Assembly (NCBI GenBank): GCA_034432655.1
Contig: DAOUBP010000036.1
Coordinates: 1-14,374 of the forward strand
From: DAOUBP01 sp034432655
Lineage (GTDB): Bacteria > Chloroflexota > Anaerolineae > CG2-30-64-16
DNA: 14,374 nt
Reading direction: 5' to 3'
The notes under the pieces: model-generated
Seen by the model: the letters and a program-made list of their open reading frames with translations, nothing else
Told to the model about the DNA's origin: nothing
Databases searched by the model: none
Program-made: the position numbers and the translations under genes
Shown: positions 1 to 7,486 of the stretch, in pieces
How positions within the stretch are numbered: the first letter of the stretch is position 1
Layout of the letters: every line of letters starts with the position of its first letter

Positions 1-7
1 CCCCGTA

Positions 8-49
8 AACAGGGCTGGATTGGCGCCCCCGCGGCAGGCCAGCCCTGTT
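8..49. repeat. Perfect 11-bp inverted repeat (stem-loop)
   Basis: AACAGGGCTGG at 8-18 is the exact reverse complement of CCAGCCCTGTT at 39-49, with a 20-base loop. Pairing continues outward after one mismatch (5-6 with 51-52). There is no T-run on either side, so it is a hairpin of unknown role. It could be part of an intergenic repeat element or of an upstream transcript end. Confidence 0.6.
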
Positions 50-147
50 CACCGGGCGCTGCCAGGTAGCCCGATCCATTCATGGTCGGGCGGGCCGGCG
101 TGACCGCGCACGCAACGGGTGACGGGCGGCCGGTGGCGGCCAGGATC

Positions 148-197
148 GCCCGGCGCTGAAGTCGCCGGGCTACCGAACGGCGCCCGCTCAAGCGGGC
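148..197. repeat. Twin-hairpin REP-like element
   Basis: Two perfect hairpins sit in tandem. GCCCGGCG (148-155) pairs with CGCCGGGC (163-170) around a 7-base loop. GCCCGCT (182-188) pairs with AGCGGGC (191-197) around a 2-base loop (or a 6-bp stem with a 4-base loop). A longer-range pairing of 65-73 (GGTAGCCCG) with 166-174 (CGGGCTACC) competes with the first hairpin. Two GC hairpins with a short fixed linker resemble REP/BIME-type intergenic elements. A single window cannot show whether it is repeated in the genome. Confidence 0.5.
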
Positions 198-214
198 TGG
201 AATGGCCACAAGTA

Positions 215-270
215 GCAGATGGCAGATGACTCGTGGCTGATTCGCCGATTCGCCGATTCGCTGATTCGCT
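215..270. repeat. Short tandem repeats: (GCAGATG)2 and (GATTCGCY)4
   Basis: GCAGATG occurs twice in tandem at 215-228. An 8-bp unit, GATTCGCC or GATTCGCT, occurs four times at 239-270, ending 5 bp before the stop codon of the recombinase-like gene. Near-identical words recur inside the GT39 gene at 5441-5516 (GATTCGCC, GCTTCGCC) and, in reverse orientation, at 5271-5284 (CTGCCATCTGCC). The same low-complexity family therefore appears both between genes and inside one. Confidence 0.75.
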
Positions 271-275
271 CCCCC

Positions 276-1256
276 TCACAGCGCTGGACGCGCCAGCTTC
301 TGTATCTTGGGCAGAGTCTCCCGCCAGGTGATCATCGAAAGCCCCAGCTTTTCCCGCAGTTGCTCGGCAGGCATGCCGTTGCGGTAGTCGCGCACGGCGC
401 AGGTCCAGCGCAGCTGCTCGAACGAGACGCCGTCTTTGATCCCCGCCAGCACAGCTGCGTCGCTGAGCACATACTCCAGGTTGCGCGGCGTGCATTCGAA
501 CAGGTATTCTTTCGGCTGATACTCCCGCAGGTATTGGCGGTACGCCGGGGTGAAAGTGGGCCCCAGGGCCAGCTTGCGTTCCTTCAAGGTCTTGCGCGGG
601 TCCGGATAGCGCACATAAAGCACCGGCGCCTGGGGGTTCGACAGGTCAATGTGCTCCAGCTTGATCTCCATGCACTCGCTTTTTTTGATCCCCGTCTGCA
701 GCAGCAGGGTGACCAGCAGGTAGGGACGCGCGTCGGGCTTGGGCGCCCACAGCAGATCCCGGGTTACCCGCAACAGGTCGTTGATCTCGCTGTCGTAGAG
801 CACGCGCGGCAAGGGCGTGGTCGCCGGCTCATGGATCAACCCCGCAGCCGGGTCGGTGGTGAGGAGGCCAGCCTCGGCCAGCCAGCCGAAGAAGACTTTC
901 AGTGTGGTCAAACGGCGCGCGTAAGACTTGGGGCTGCATGGCACGCCCCGGTCGTGGCGCAGCCACGCCATGAATTGCTCCAGTTCCGTCTGGCTGATCG
1001 CGCTGATGGGCCGGTCAGGGGGCACATACTGGGTGAAAAGTCGCAGGTCGGCCTGGAAAGCCTTGATGGTGTTTTCCGAAAAGCCCTGGCGCAGCATGTG
1101 GCTGTAAAACGCGTTGACGGCAGTCGCCAGCGAAGAATCGGATGTCAGCGCAATGGGCGCCGAGGCTGCCGGCCTGGCCTTAGCGGTTGCCGGCGGTCGG
1201 CCGCGCTTGCGAGCCGGTTTCTGGCCCTCGAAGAGCTCCAATTGTTTGTCAGCCAT
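276..1256 (-). CDS. Tyrosine-recombinase-fold protein with lost catalytic residues
   Basis: 326 aa. I chose ATG at 1256 because GGAAG lies 9 bases upstream; an in-frame GTG at 1286 would add 10 residues. In order it has an N-terminal QLELF (5-9), a basic RKRGRPP AT-hook-like motif (16-22), a SAM-like core-binding domain (about 43-135) and a recombinase catalytic fold (about 150-320). The fold is recognisable from LLLQTGIKKSE, QLRWTCAV and EKLGLS. Catalytic positions are degenerate. The Box I Arg aligns with Lys191 and the HxxR His with Glu280, while Arg283 is kept. The third His aligns with Leu306 and the nucleophilic Tyr with Leu315, and no Tyr occurs after residue 291. It therefore probably binds DNA without cutting it, perhaps in a structural or regulatory role. 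No att site or other mobile gene is visible. The fold call is firm; the role is inference. Confidence 0.85.
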   Translation of the reverse strand: MADKQLELFEGQKPARKRGRPPATAKARPAASAPIALTSDSSLATAVNAFYSHMLRQGFSENTIKAFQADLRLFTQYVPPDRPISAISQTELEQFMAWLRHDRGVPCSPKSYARRLTTLKVFFGWLAEAGLLTTDPAAGLIHEPATTPLPRVLYDSEINDLLRVTRDLLWAPKPDARPYLLVTLLLQTGIKKSECMEIKLEHIDLSNPQAPVLYVRYPDPRKTLKERKLALGPTFTPAYRQYLREYQPKEYLFECTPRNLEYVLSDAAVLAGIKDGVSFEQLRWTCAVRDYRNGMPAEQLREKLGLSMITWRETLPKIQKLARPAL

Positions 1257-1322
1257 CCTGCCACTCTTCCTTTCTTGGGTTCCCACGTCGGGTTTCTTCG
1301 CATAGCCGACTCACGAGGGAAC

Positions 1323-1349
1323 ATTATCAGTTTCTGAATGCTTTGTCAA
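1323..1349 (-). promoter_or_regulatory. Candidate sigma70 promoter for the recombinase-like gene
   Basis: On the minus strand a perfect TTGACA (1344-1349) is followed after 15 bases by GATAAT (1323-1328), five of six matches to the -10 consensus. A 17-base spacer instead gives the poorer TAATGT. Transcription would start near 1316, about 60 bases before the chosen ATG. The spacer is shorter than ideal. Confidence 0.55.
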
Positions 1350-1487
1350 GTGGCGAGCCGGCCACATGGCAGTTCCAAATCTATCTGTGGCCAGTGTTCC
1401 GGGCGGGGGGCTTCAGCCGGTTTTGACGTATTCGGGGCGGCACAGGTGACCGGCCAAAACCTGGCTTGAATTCCCGTCGGCCAGGGG

Positions 1488-1516
1488 TTGCCATCCGCAT
1501 ACGAGGGTGGTATCAT
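1488..1516 (+). promoter_or_regulatory. Candidate sigma70 promoter for the glucan-synthase-like gene
   Basis: TTGCCA (1488-1493), a 17-base spacer and TATCAT (1511-1516) make a good sigma70-type promoter. Transcription would begin near 1523, leaving a leader of about 45 bases before the ATG at 1568. It faces away from the recombinase promoter in the same 311-bp gap (1257-1567). I see no other feature in that gap. Confidence 0.55.
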
Positions 1517-1567
1517 GCCTGCCGTTTTGTGGGACACGTCAACCCAGAACACCAGATGGAGCCATCA

Positions 1568-3343
1568 ATGCCTTCCAAACCTATCCCTTTGGTCGTCCAT
1601 GTCACGCATGAAGCGGGCATGAAGCTCGGCGGCATCGGCGCAGTGCTGGACGGCTTGCTCAGCTCGGCCGCTTACAACGCTGCCGTGGGCCGTTCGATCC
1701 TGGTCGGCCCGATCAATACCTGGAACCCGGCGGAACGGGAGCGCTTGACCGCGCCGGACAACCGGCTGCGGACCATCTACTCTTCGTTGCCGGGCCTGGA
1801 GTGGAACCAGGCCTCTGAGCCGGTGGCGAAGGCGCTGCAGGAGATCGAGGCGCGCATGAACGTGCACTTCCTGTACGGGGTGCGCGGCTTCGGCCGTTAC
1901 GAGCACGAGATCATCCTGGTGGATGCGGGCGCGATCGCCGGGGAGGTGATCAACAGCTATAAGTACTACCTGTGGCAACACTGGGGCCTGCCGTGCAGCC
2001 AGCATGAATCCAACTGGGAGTTCAGCTTTTTCTTGAACGCTGGCGAGCCGCTCTACGCCGCGCTTGATGCTGTGACCCAGGACCTGCCGCCTGCAGCCAG
2101 GCGCTACATCATCGCTCACGAATGGCTGGGGCTGCCTGTGGCCTTCAGCGCCAGGCTGCGTCGTGACCGGCGATACGCCACCGTCTTCTACGCCCATGAG
2201 GTGGCCACGGCCCGGTTGCTGGTCGAAGGGCACAGCGGTCACGACACGCGCTTTTACAACGCGCTGCGCCTGGGGCTGGCCCAGGGCAAGACTCTGGATC
2301 AGGTTTTTGGCGACCAGTCGTGGTTCTACAAGCACGCGATGATCCTGCGCGCCGGCATTTGCGATCGCATTTTCGCAGTGAGCGACCTCACTCTGGAGGA
2401 ACTGCGCTTCCTGGGCGGCGTCTTTTCCACCGTGCCGATGGACCTGGTGTATAACGGCGTCCCTGCCGCCCCCGTAACTTTGGAACAGAAGCTGGCCAGC
2501 CGCGAGCTGCTCCTGCAATATGCCCAGAACCTCTACGGCTTCCGCCCCGATTACATTTTCACCCACGTCAGCCGCATGGTGCCCAGCAAGGCGCTGTGGC
2601 GCGATGTGCGGGTGCTGGAACACCTGGAATGGACGCTGGCGGCCCAGGGCCGGCGTGCAGTCTTCTTCGTGGTTTCGACTACCGTGCCCACGGGCCGCAG
2701 GGCCGAAGATGTGTACCGTTGGGAAGCGGAATACGGTTGGCCGGTGGGCCATCGCGGCGACAACGGCGACCTGTTGGGCGACGAAGCCTATTTCTTCTTC
2801 AACGTGTTGGAGCCGTTCCATTGGGGCCGCAGCGCGATCAAGATCTGCCTGGTCAACCAGTTCGGCTGGGACCGCTCCCGCTGCGGCCATCGCATGCCCG
2901 AGGCGATGCGCTTCGCAGACCTGCGCAACGGCACCGACCTGGAGTTCGGCCAATCCATCTACGAGCCGTTCGGCATCGCCCAGGTGGAGCCGCTGAGCGC
3001 GGGCGCGTTGTGTGTGCCGTCCAGCGTGTGCGGGTGCGTGGGTTTTGTGCGTCGCGCGGCCGGCGGCACCATGCCCGAGAACGTCATCGTGGCCGACTAC
3101 GCATATATCCCGCCCGAGTGGAACCTGGTGAGCCCCTGGGATGCCTTGCGCATTGATCAGGGCATCCGGGACAGCATCGAGATGCGCACCAGCTATTGGG
3201 TGGCGCAGCAGATCGCCGACCGTCTGCCCCGGGACGAGGGCCACCTGCGGCAGCTCCTGGCGACAGGCCAGCGCGTGGCGGCCGGCATGAGCTGGGAGGT
3301 GGTGGTCGAGGATTACCTGTTGCCGGCGCTCAGGCGGTGTTAG
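1568..3343 (+). CDS. Glycogen/starch-synthase-like glycosyltransferase (GT3/GT5 type)
   Basis: 591 aa. ATG at 1568 is chosen because GGAG (1558-1561) stands 6 bases upstream; an in-frame ATG at 1556 has no such site. The N-terminal Rossmann half carries KLGGIGAV (19-26), the place of the KxGG nucleotide-sugar motif of glycogen synthases. It continues with HEWLGLP (184-190), FYAHEVATAR (207-216) and a VSDLTLEE segment (271-278), which resemble GT3 enzymes. The C-terminal half has YEPFGIAQVEPLSAGA (465-480), the retaining GT-B E-x7-E signature, with Glu466 and Glu474 in the expected places. The likely activity is transfer of glucose from a nucleotide sugar to an alpha-glucan in the cytosol. Donor and acceptor cannot be read from the sequence. 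No branching enzyme or pyrophosphorylase is nearby. It converges with the GT39 gene, leaving 8 bp between the stop codons. Confidence 0.8.
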   Translation: MPSKPIPLVVHVTHEAGMKLGGIGAVLDGLLSSAAYNAAVGRSILVGPINTWNPAERERLTAPDNRLRTIYSSLPGLEWNQASEPVAKALQEIEARMNVHFLYGVRGFGRYEHEIILVDAGAIAGEVINSYKYYLWQHWGLPCSQHESNWEFSFFLNAGEPLYAALDAVTQDLPPAARRYIIAHEWLGLPVAFSARLRRDRRYATVFYAHEVATARLLVEGHSGHDTRFYNALRLGLAQGKTLDQVFGDQSWFYKHAMILRAGICDRIFAVSDLTLEELRFLGGVFSTVPMDLVYNGVPAAPVTLEQKLASRELLLQYAQNLYGFRPDYIFTHVSRMVPSKALWRDVRVLEHLEWTLAAQGRRAVFFVVSTTVPTGRRAEDVYRWEAEYGWPVGHRGDNGDLLGDEAYFFFNVLEPFHWGRSAIKICLVNQFGWDRSRCGHRMPEAMRFADLRNGTDLEFGQSIYEPFGIAQVEPLSAGALCVPSSVCGCVGFVRRAAGGTMPENVIVADYAYIPPEWNLVSPWDALRIDQGIRDSIEMRTSYWVAQQIADRLPRDEGHLRQLLATGQRVAAGMSWEVVVEDYLLPALRRC

Positions 3344-3351
3344 CGCCGGCC

Positions 3352-5985
3352 TCACCCGGCGGCCGGCTGCACAGTGATCTGCTTGACCGGCCAGTAGTCC
3401 TGCGTGGCAAACAGGCCGGCGCGGGTGGCAAACCGCATCCGATCTGCCCCGCGGTACACGCCCACGATCAACCGGTAGGAACCGGGCGCCAGGTCCGCCG
3501 GCAGCGACAACAAGTGGCGGTCGCGCACCAGTTCGCCCGTCTGCCACGCCTGGGCCGGATAGCGACCGGCGACCGGCTCTTCCTCCAGATTGGCCGCCGG
3601 CCGGCCACGCCCGTCCAGCAACTGCACCACCACCACGAGGGGCTCTCCCGGGGCTTCGGCTGCCCGCCACAGAAATTCCACCGGGATCTGGCCTCCTGGC
3701 GCGATGGTCGTTACCGGGCTGGTAGCTTCGACCAATGCAAGCGGGCCGAAGCGCGCCAACGGCTGCCTGGCCGGTTGCTTTGCCGTTGTCGGGGTTACCA
3801 GCACCTGGCCCAGGCGTGCGCCGCCAGGGGTGGTCGCGGGCGCGGCGTTCTGGACGGGCCAGGGCTGGCCTGTGGCAGGGTTGTAGACCACCAGCTCGAC
3901 GAAGTAATCGCCCGGCGGGGTGCCCGGCGGCACGGGCAGCGCTGCCCGCTGGCGCACGCTGGTGCCCGGGGTCCAACGGCTGGCGGGGTAGAGGGCCCCG
4001 GCCGGCCTTTCATCGCGTCCCTGCGCCCAGGTCGTGCCGTCCGCTGCCACCAGGCGCACCGAGGTCGCAAAGTCCTCCACCTGGGTGACCGGCTCCCACA
4101 GCAACAGCGGGTAGAGGGTTTCCCCGCCGGCAACCTGCCGGGGCAGTGGGCCGATGTGGGCGGTCAGGCCGGGCGCGAAGTCGGCCTTCGGCCACGTCGG
4201 ATCGGCCGCGGCTGTCTGGCGGGGGAGATACCCCTGCACGCGCATATTTGCCTCACCGGCGAAGACTTGATCCTCGAACAGCTGTCCCTCTGCAGCGAGC
4301 CAGGAGCGGATGCGGCCGTCCGGGTCGTTGACCGTATCGTAGATGCGGTAGTGCCAGACGCGGTCGAAGCGCCCGAACAGTGCCGAGAGCTGCTGCTGCG
4401 CCGTTGCCCCGGGCAGGGCGAAGAAGTCGGAGCGTGGATCGGTCCAGCCCAGGCCCGGGTCGCCGTCCAGGTGGCCCGTGGTGACCATGATCAGCGCGTC
4501 ATCAGCGCGGGGCCGAGGAAGTTCGGCAGTCAGCCGGCTGCGACCGGCGATGGGCCCGTCCCAGTAGGTCATCAGTGCCGTGTATGTCCAGCCTGCGTTG
4601 ACCAGCACCACGTCGCCCGGCCGCCAGCGTTCCTGGAGGAAGTGCACTGCCGCACGATGGTCATCCCCGCGCCAGAGCGGGTCGTACCAGAAGGCGTGCG
4701 TTGTGAGCGCGCCGGCCGCCAGCCAGATGCTGATCCCGATAGCAAACGCAAGCCGGCTGCGTCGGAGCCACCAGGCGAGCCCGGCCGCCAGCACCGCGTA
4801 GAACGCCGGGCTATAGGTGAACAGATAGCGCACATGGTACAGCGGGGTGATCGCCGAAGCAAGCAGGATCAGCGCCAACGGCCCGAAGGTGGCCAGGGGA
4901 AGGATTGCAAATCCCGGCCTCCGGGATAAGACGCACAGCCCGTAGCCGTACAGGGCCAGGGTCAGCACCAGAACGGGCCACAGCCAACCGGCGGCGGACT
5001 GCCCCAGGCTGAGCGCCTTCCAGCTTTCAACCAGGGCGGCGAGGATGTCCGGCGGAGTGCGCCACGGCGGCACCGGCGGATTGGTGGCCTGGCGCCAGGC
5101 GATCGGCAGCCACGGCGCATAGAGCAGCACGGCCAGCCCGTTGGCCAGGAGCCATGCTGGAAGTTGGGGGCTGGGTGCTGGGCCCTGAGTCCTGGAAGCT
5201 GGCGGCCGGGTGTTGCCTCTCGGTCCACTCTTCCATCTTCCATCTTCGATCTTCCTTCTCCAACCTTCTTTCTGCCATCTGCCACTGCGCAACGTCCCCT
5301 TGGGAGAAGCTATCTGCCACAGCGCCCACAAATTGAGCGGGACCAGGAGGAAGGCGAAGTAGTAGAGGGTGTACATCCCCGCCGCGGCCGCCAACGCATA
5401 GACTATCCACCAGGCCGCGGCCGGCAACCCGCGTCCTCGTGATTCGAGATTCGCCGCTTCGCTGATTTGTGATTCGTGATTTGAGATTCGCCGCTTCGCC
5501 GCTTCGCCGCTTCGCCACAGCGCGTAGACCGCCAGAACACCCAGCCCGGCGCCCAAAGTATACATCCGCACTTCCTGGCTGTACCAGAGGTTGTAGGGGC
5601 TGAACGCGACCAGCGCGGCCGCGATCATCGCCGCCTTGCGGCCGGCCAGCCGCCGCGTCAGCACGTAGGTCAAAGGGATGAGCAACATGCCGAAGAAAAG
5701 CGAAAAGAAGCCGGCGGCAAACTCCAGCCCGGTGCCGGACGGGTCGGCCTGGCCGGTCGGATAGCCGGCCAGGATCAGCCAGCCGCGCAGCAAGATGTAG
5801 TAGGCCGGCGGGTGGATGTCCCCGGCCGTGTGGCGGATCAGCTCGGGCAGGGGGCTGCCGGCCAGGAACACGCTGACGGTCTCGTCGTACCACAGACTCG
5901 CAGCCCCCAGGTGGAAAAGCCGGGACGCAATACCGGCCACCAGGATCAGCCCCAAGGCCGACCGCTCCAGCACGGGACGCTTCAT
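3352..5985 (-). CDS. GT39-like (ArnT/PMT-type) membrane glycosyltransferase with beta-rich C-terminus
   Basis: 877 aa. ATG at 5985 has GAGG 5 bases upstream; the upstream ATG (6012) and GTG (6021) lack a site. Residues 1-430 form a multi-spanning GT-C region with the catalytic-type acidic pair in WYDETVSV (Asp34-Glu35), a second loop motif DIHPPAYY (56-63) and SPYNLWYSQEVRMY (129-142). Such enzymes move sugars from polyprenyl-phosphate carriers to acceptors outside the membrane. A soluble domain follows (about 440-580), then two similar beta-sandwich-like modules (about 610-702 and 745-845), each with a basic/Trp stretch followed by P-(G)-D-Y or G-S-Y-R. Two inter-helix loops (about 161-186 and 229-275) are low-complexity and encoded by simple repeats. 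The gene follows the symporter gene by 46 bp and is probably co-transcribed with it. Family confident; acceptor unknown. Confidence 0.85.
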   Translation of the reverse strand: MKRPVLERSALGLILVAGIASRLFHLGAASLWYDETVSVFLAGSPLPELIRHTAGDIHPPAYYILLRGWLILAGYPTGQADPSGTGLEFAAGFFSLFFGMLLIPLTYVLTRRLAGRKAAMIAAALVAFSPYNLWYSQEVRMYTLGAGLGVLAVYALWRSGEAAKRRISNHESQISEAANLESRGRGLPAAAWWIVYALAAAAGMYTLYYFAFLLVPLNLWALWQIASPKGTLRSGRWQKEGWRRKIEDGRWKSGPRGNTRPPASRTQGPAPSPQLPAWLLANGLAVLLYAPWLPIAWRQATNPPVPPWRTPPDILAALVESWKALSLGQSAAGWLWPVLVLTLALYGYGLCVLSRRPGFAILPLATFGPLALILLASAITPLYHVRYLFTYSPAFYAVLAAGLAWWLRRSRLAFAIGISIWLAAGALTTHAFWYDPLWRGDDHRAAVHFLQERWRPGDVVLVNAGWTYTALMTYWDGPIAGRSRLTAELPRPRADDALIMVTTGHLDGDPGLGWTDPRSDFFALPGATAQQQLSALFGRFDRVWHYRIYDTVNDPDGRIRSWLAAEGQLFEDQVFAGEANMRVQGYLPRQTAAADPTWPKADFAPGLTAHIGPLPRQVAGGETLYPLLLWEPVTQVEDFATSVRLVAADGTTWAQGRDERPAGALYPASRWTPGTSVRQRAALPVPPGTPPGDYFVELVVYNPATGQPWPVQNAAPATTPGGARLGQVLVTPTTAKQPARQPLARFGPLALVEATSPVTTIAPGGQIPVEFLWRAAEAPGEPLVVVVQLLDGRGRPAANLEEEPVAGRYPAQAWQTGELVRDRHLLSLPADLAPGSYRLIVGVYRGADRMRFATRAGLFATQDYWPVKQITVQPAAG
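5157..5290. repeat. Low-complexity repeat tract inside the GT39 gene (loop 2)
   Basis: The plus strand reads as runs of CTTCCATCTT-like words (5230-5256), then CTGCCATCTGCC (5273-5284), preceded by CTGGAAG/CTGGG words (5157-5202). In the minus-strand reading frame it encodes residues about 229-275, rich in Arg, Lys, Trp, Pro and Gly, between two membrane segments. The tract looks unlike the surrounding coding DNA and shares the CAGATGGCAGA word with the intergenic repeat at 215-228. Confidence 0.6.
5441..5516. repeat. 7/8-bp tandem repeat inside the GT39 gene (loop 1)
   Basis: Ten consecutive units of 7 or 8 bases, variants of GATTCG(A/T/CC) and GCTTCGC(C/T), fill 5441-5516 without a gap. 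They encode about residues 157-182 of the GT39 protein, a loop between two membrane helices, without breaking the frame. The unit is the same as in the tandem repeat at 239-270. Confidence 0.8.
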
Positions 5986-6031
5986 GGCTTCCTCGTAGCG
6001 GTTGTGCCGCATAGCGCGCACGGGTCAGCCG

Positions 6032-7432
6032 TTATCCCGACGCCGCGGCCTGACGCGCGGCCAGCTTCTTCAGGGTCTCTTCGTGGCCGGCCTTGGTGAT
6101 CGGGAATCGGTACACCAGGTAGATGCCGGCGGCCAGGATCAGCGCCGGGATGGGGCCGATCATCAGCCGGATGGCCAGCAGCGCGCTGTCGGGCTGGACG
6201 ACGGGGGTGGTTGTGCCGGGCGGCGGTGTGATGTAGCCGGCCAGGGCCAGCGCCTGGCTCACCAGGAACAGGCCGATGGCCAGCCCCAGCTTCTGCAGCA
6301 GCACGAAAAAGCCGTAGTACGCGCCCTCACGTCGTTTGCCGGTCTGTAGCTCGTCCAGCTCGATCACGTCGGGCAGCATGGCCCAGGGCACCAGATACGC
6401 CGTAGCCACGCCCACGCCGGCCAGCGCACCCAAGACGATCACGCTCCAGGCCGGCCAACTGGGCTGCACGATGAAAAGCAGGAAGGCGACGACGATCCAG
6501 AAGATCATCCCCCGGTAGTAGACCCCTTTCTTGCCCACCCGCCGGCTGATCGCCGACCAGATGAACAGCCAGATCAGCGCGCTGCCCTGCACAGCCAGGA
6601 TCACCGCAGGGACCAGCTCCGGCCGGCGCATCCAGTAGGTCAGGTAATAGACCACGATCGTCGCGACCGTTTGCACCACCAGCCAGGAGAGCAGGTAAAT
6701 CCCGGTCACATAGCGGAACGCCACATTGCCGAAGGTGAACTTGAGCCCTTCCAGGAACGGCATGGTCTCTGCCTCCTCGGCGGTGTGCCGTTCATAGGTG
6801 CCCCAGAACGCAAAGAAGAACGGCACGGTGGCGACCACGGCCCACACCGCCGCGGAGACCATATAGCCGGCCTGCTCGGTGCCGCCGCCGGCCTTCACCG
6901 CATTGACGATGAGGGGATGCACCACAGCCGCAATCAGCCCGCTGCCGATGGAGAAGGCAAAACGGTACGAGTTGAGGCTGGTGCGTTCGTCATAGTCGCG
7001 GCTTAGCTCTGGGGTCAGGGCGGTATAGGGCACGTTGACCACGGTGAAGGCGGTGTCCAGCATCAGCGAGACGATCAGATAGTACCAGAACTTGCCTGCA
7101 GCGCTGATGTCGGGCACCAGGAACAACAGGAAGAAGGTCAGGCCGAACGGGATTGCGCCGAACAGGAACCAGGGCCGGCGCCGCCCCCAGCGGGTGTGCA
7201 CCCGATCCGACAGCATGCCGATGATCGGGTCGTTGAAGGCGTCCCAGATCTTGTTGACGAGTAAGATCAGGCCCGCAATGGCCGGGTTAATGCGGGCGAC
7301 GTCGGTCAGGAAATAGAGCAAGAAAAAGGACATGATGGCGGTGGCGACGGCCGGCCCCACATCGCCGGAGCCGAAGGCCAGCTTGGTGATCAACGGGACC
7401 TTTTCGGAAGAAGTGTCGGCAGGTGCTTTCAT
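6032..7432 (-). CDS. GPH-family (MelB-type) sugar:cation symporter
   Basis: 466 aa. ATG at 7432 is preceded by GGAGA about 9-10 bases upstream. The family signature is clear. WDAFNDPIIG (63-72) holds Asp64, Asn67 and Asp68, which correspond to the Asp55/Asn58/Asp59 cation site of MelB. SDRVHTRWGRRRPW (75-88) is the cytoplasmic loop motif, and PYTALTPELSRDYDERT follows later. About twelve hydrophobic segments are present and the length is normal for the family. GPH carriers import glycosides, pentosides or hexuronides with Na+ or H+. The specificity is not readable. It is transcribed away from the deacetylase-GH4 operon from an adjoining strong promoter, which suggests both are induced by the same sugar. 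The GT39 gene follows on the same strand. Confidence 0.9.
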   Translation of the reverse strand: MKAPADTSSEKVPLITKLAFGSGDVGPAVATAIMSFFLLYFLTDVARINPAIAGLILLVNKIWDAFNDPIIGMLSDRVHTRWGRRRPWFLFGAIPFGLTFFLLFLVPDISAAGKFWYYLIVSLMLDTAFTVVNVPYTALTPELSRDYDERTSLNSYRFAFSIGSGLIAAVVHPLIVNAVKAGGGTEQAGYMVSAAVWAVVATVPFFFAFWGTYERHTAEEAETMPFLEGLKFTFGNVAFRYVTGIYLLSWLVVQTVATIVVYYLTYWMRRPELVPAVILAVQGSALIWLFIWSAISRRVGKKGVYYRGMIFWIVVAFLLFIVQPSWPAWSVIVLGALAGVGVATAYLVPWAMLPDVIELDELQTGKRREGAYYGFFVLLQKLGLAIGLFLVSQALALAGYITPPPGTTTPVVQPDSALLAIRLMIGPIPALILAAGIYLVYRFPITKAGHEETLKKLAARQAAASG

Positions 7433-7486
7433 GGTGGTTTCTCTCCGTAGCTGGATGATGTAGCCGTGCAGGCAAAAGCCAGGCCG

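Larger units (their letters stand above)
1..275. other. Intergenic stretch with hairpins and short repeats, no gene
   Basis: I see no supportable coding region here. All three forward frames hit stops early, and the open reverse frame is a shadow of the neighbouring recombinase gene. The stretch contains three perfect GC-rich inverted repeats and two short tandem repeats, listed separately. It lies downstream of the minus-strand recombinase-like gene, so it would form the 3' end of that transcript. No hairpin is followed by a T-run in either direction, so none is a classical intrinsic terminator. Confidence 0.6.

Noticed and set aside
276..1256. An integrated mobile element marked by the recombinase-like gene
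   Set aside because: No flanking direct repeats, tRNA target, transposase or phage genes are visible, and the recombinase lacks its catalytic tyrosine.
3345..3367. GCCGGC...GCCGGC inverted repeat between the convergent genes as a shared terminator
   Set aside because: The stem is only 6 bp of a self-palindromic word common in this DNA, and there is no T-run on either side.
1565..3976. Very long open frame on the minus strand opposite the glucan-synthase-like gene
   Set aside because: It is antisense to two well-supported genes, has no recognisable domain and has an Arg/Ala/Gly/His-rich shadow composition typical of GC-rich DNA.
3196..4929. Long plus-strand open frame opposite the GT39 gene
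   Set aside because: It is a shadow of a gene with clear family motifs; the translation is low-complexity and matches nothing I recognise.
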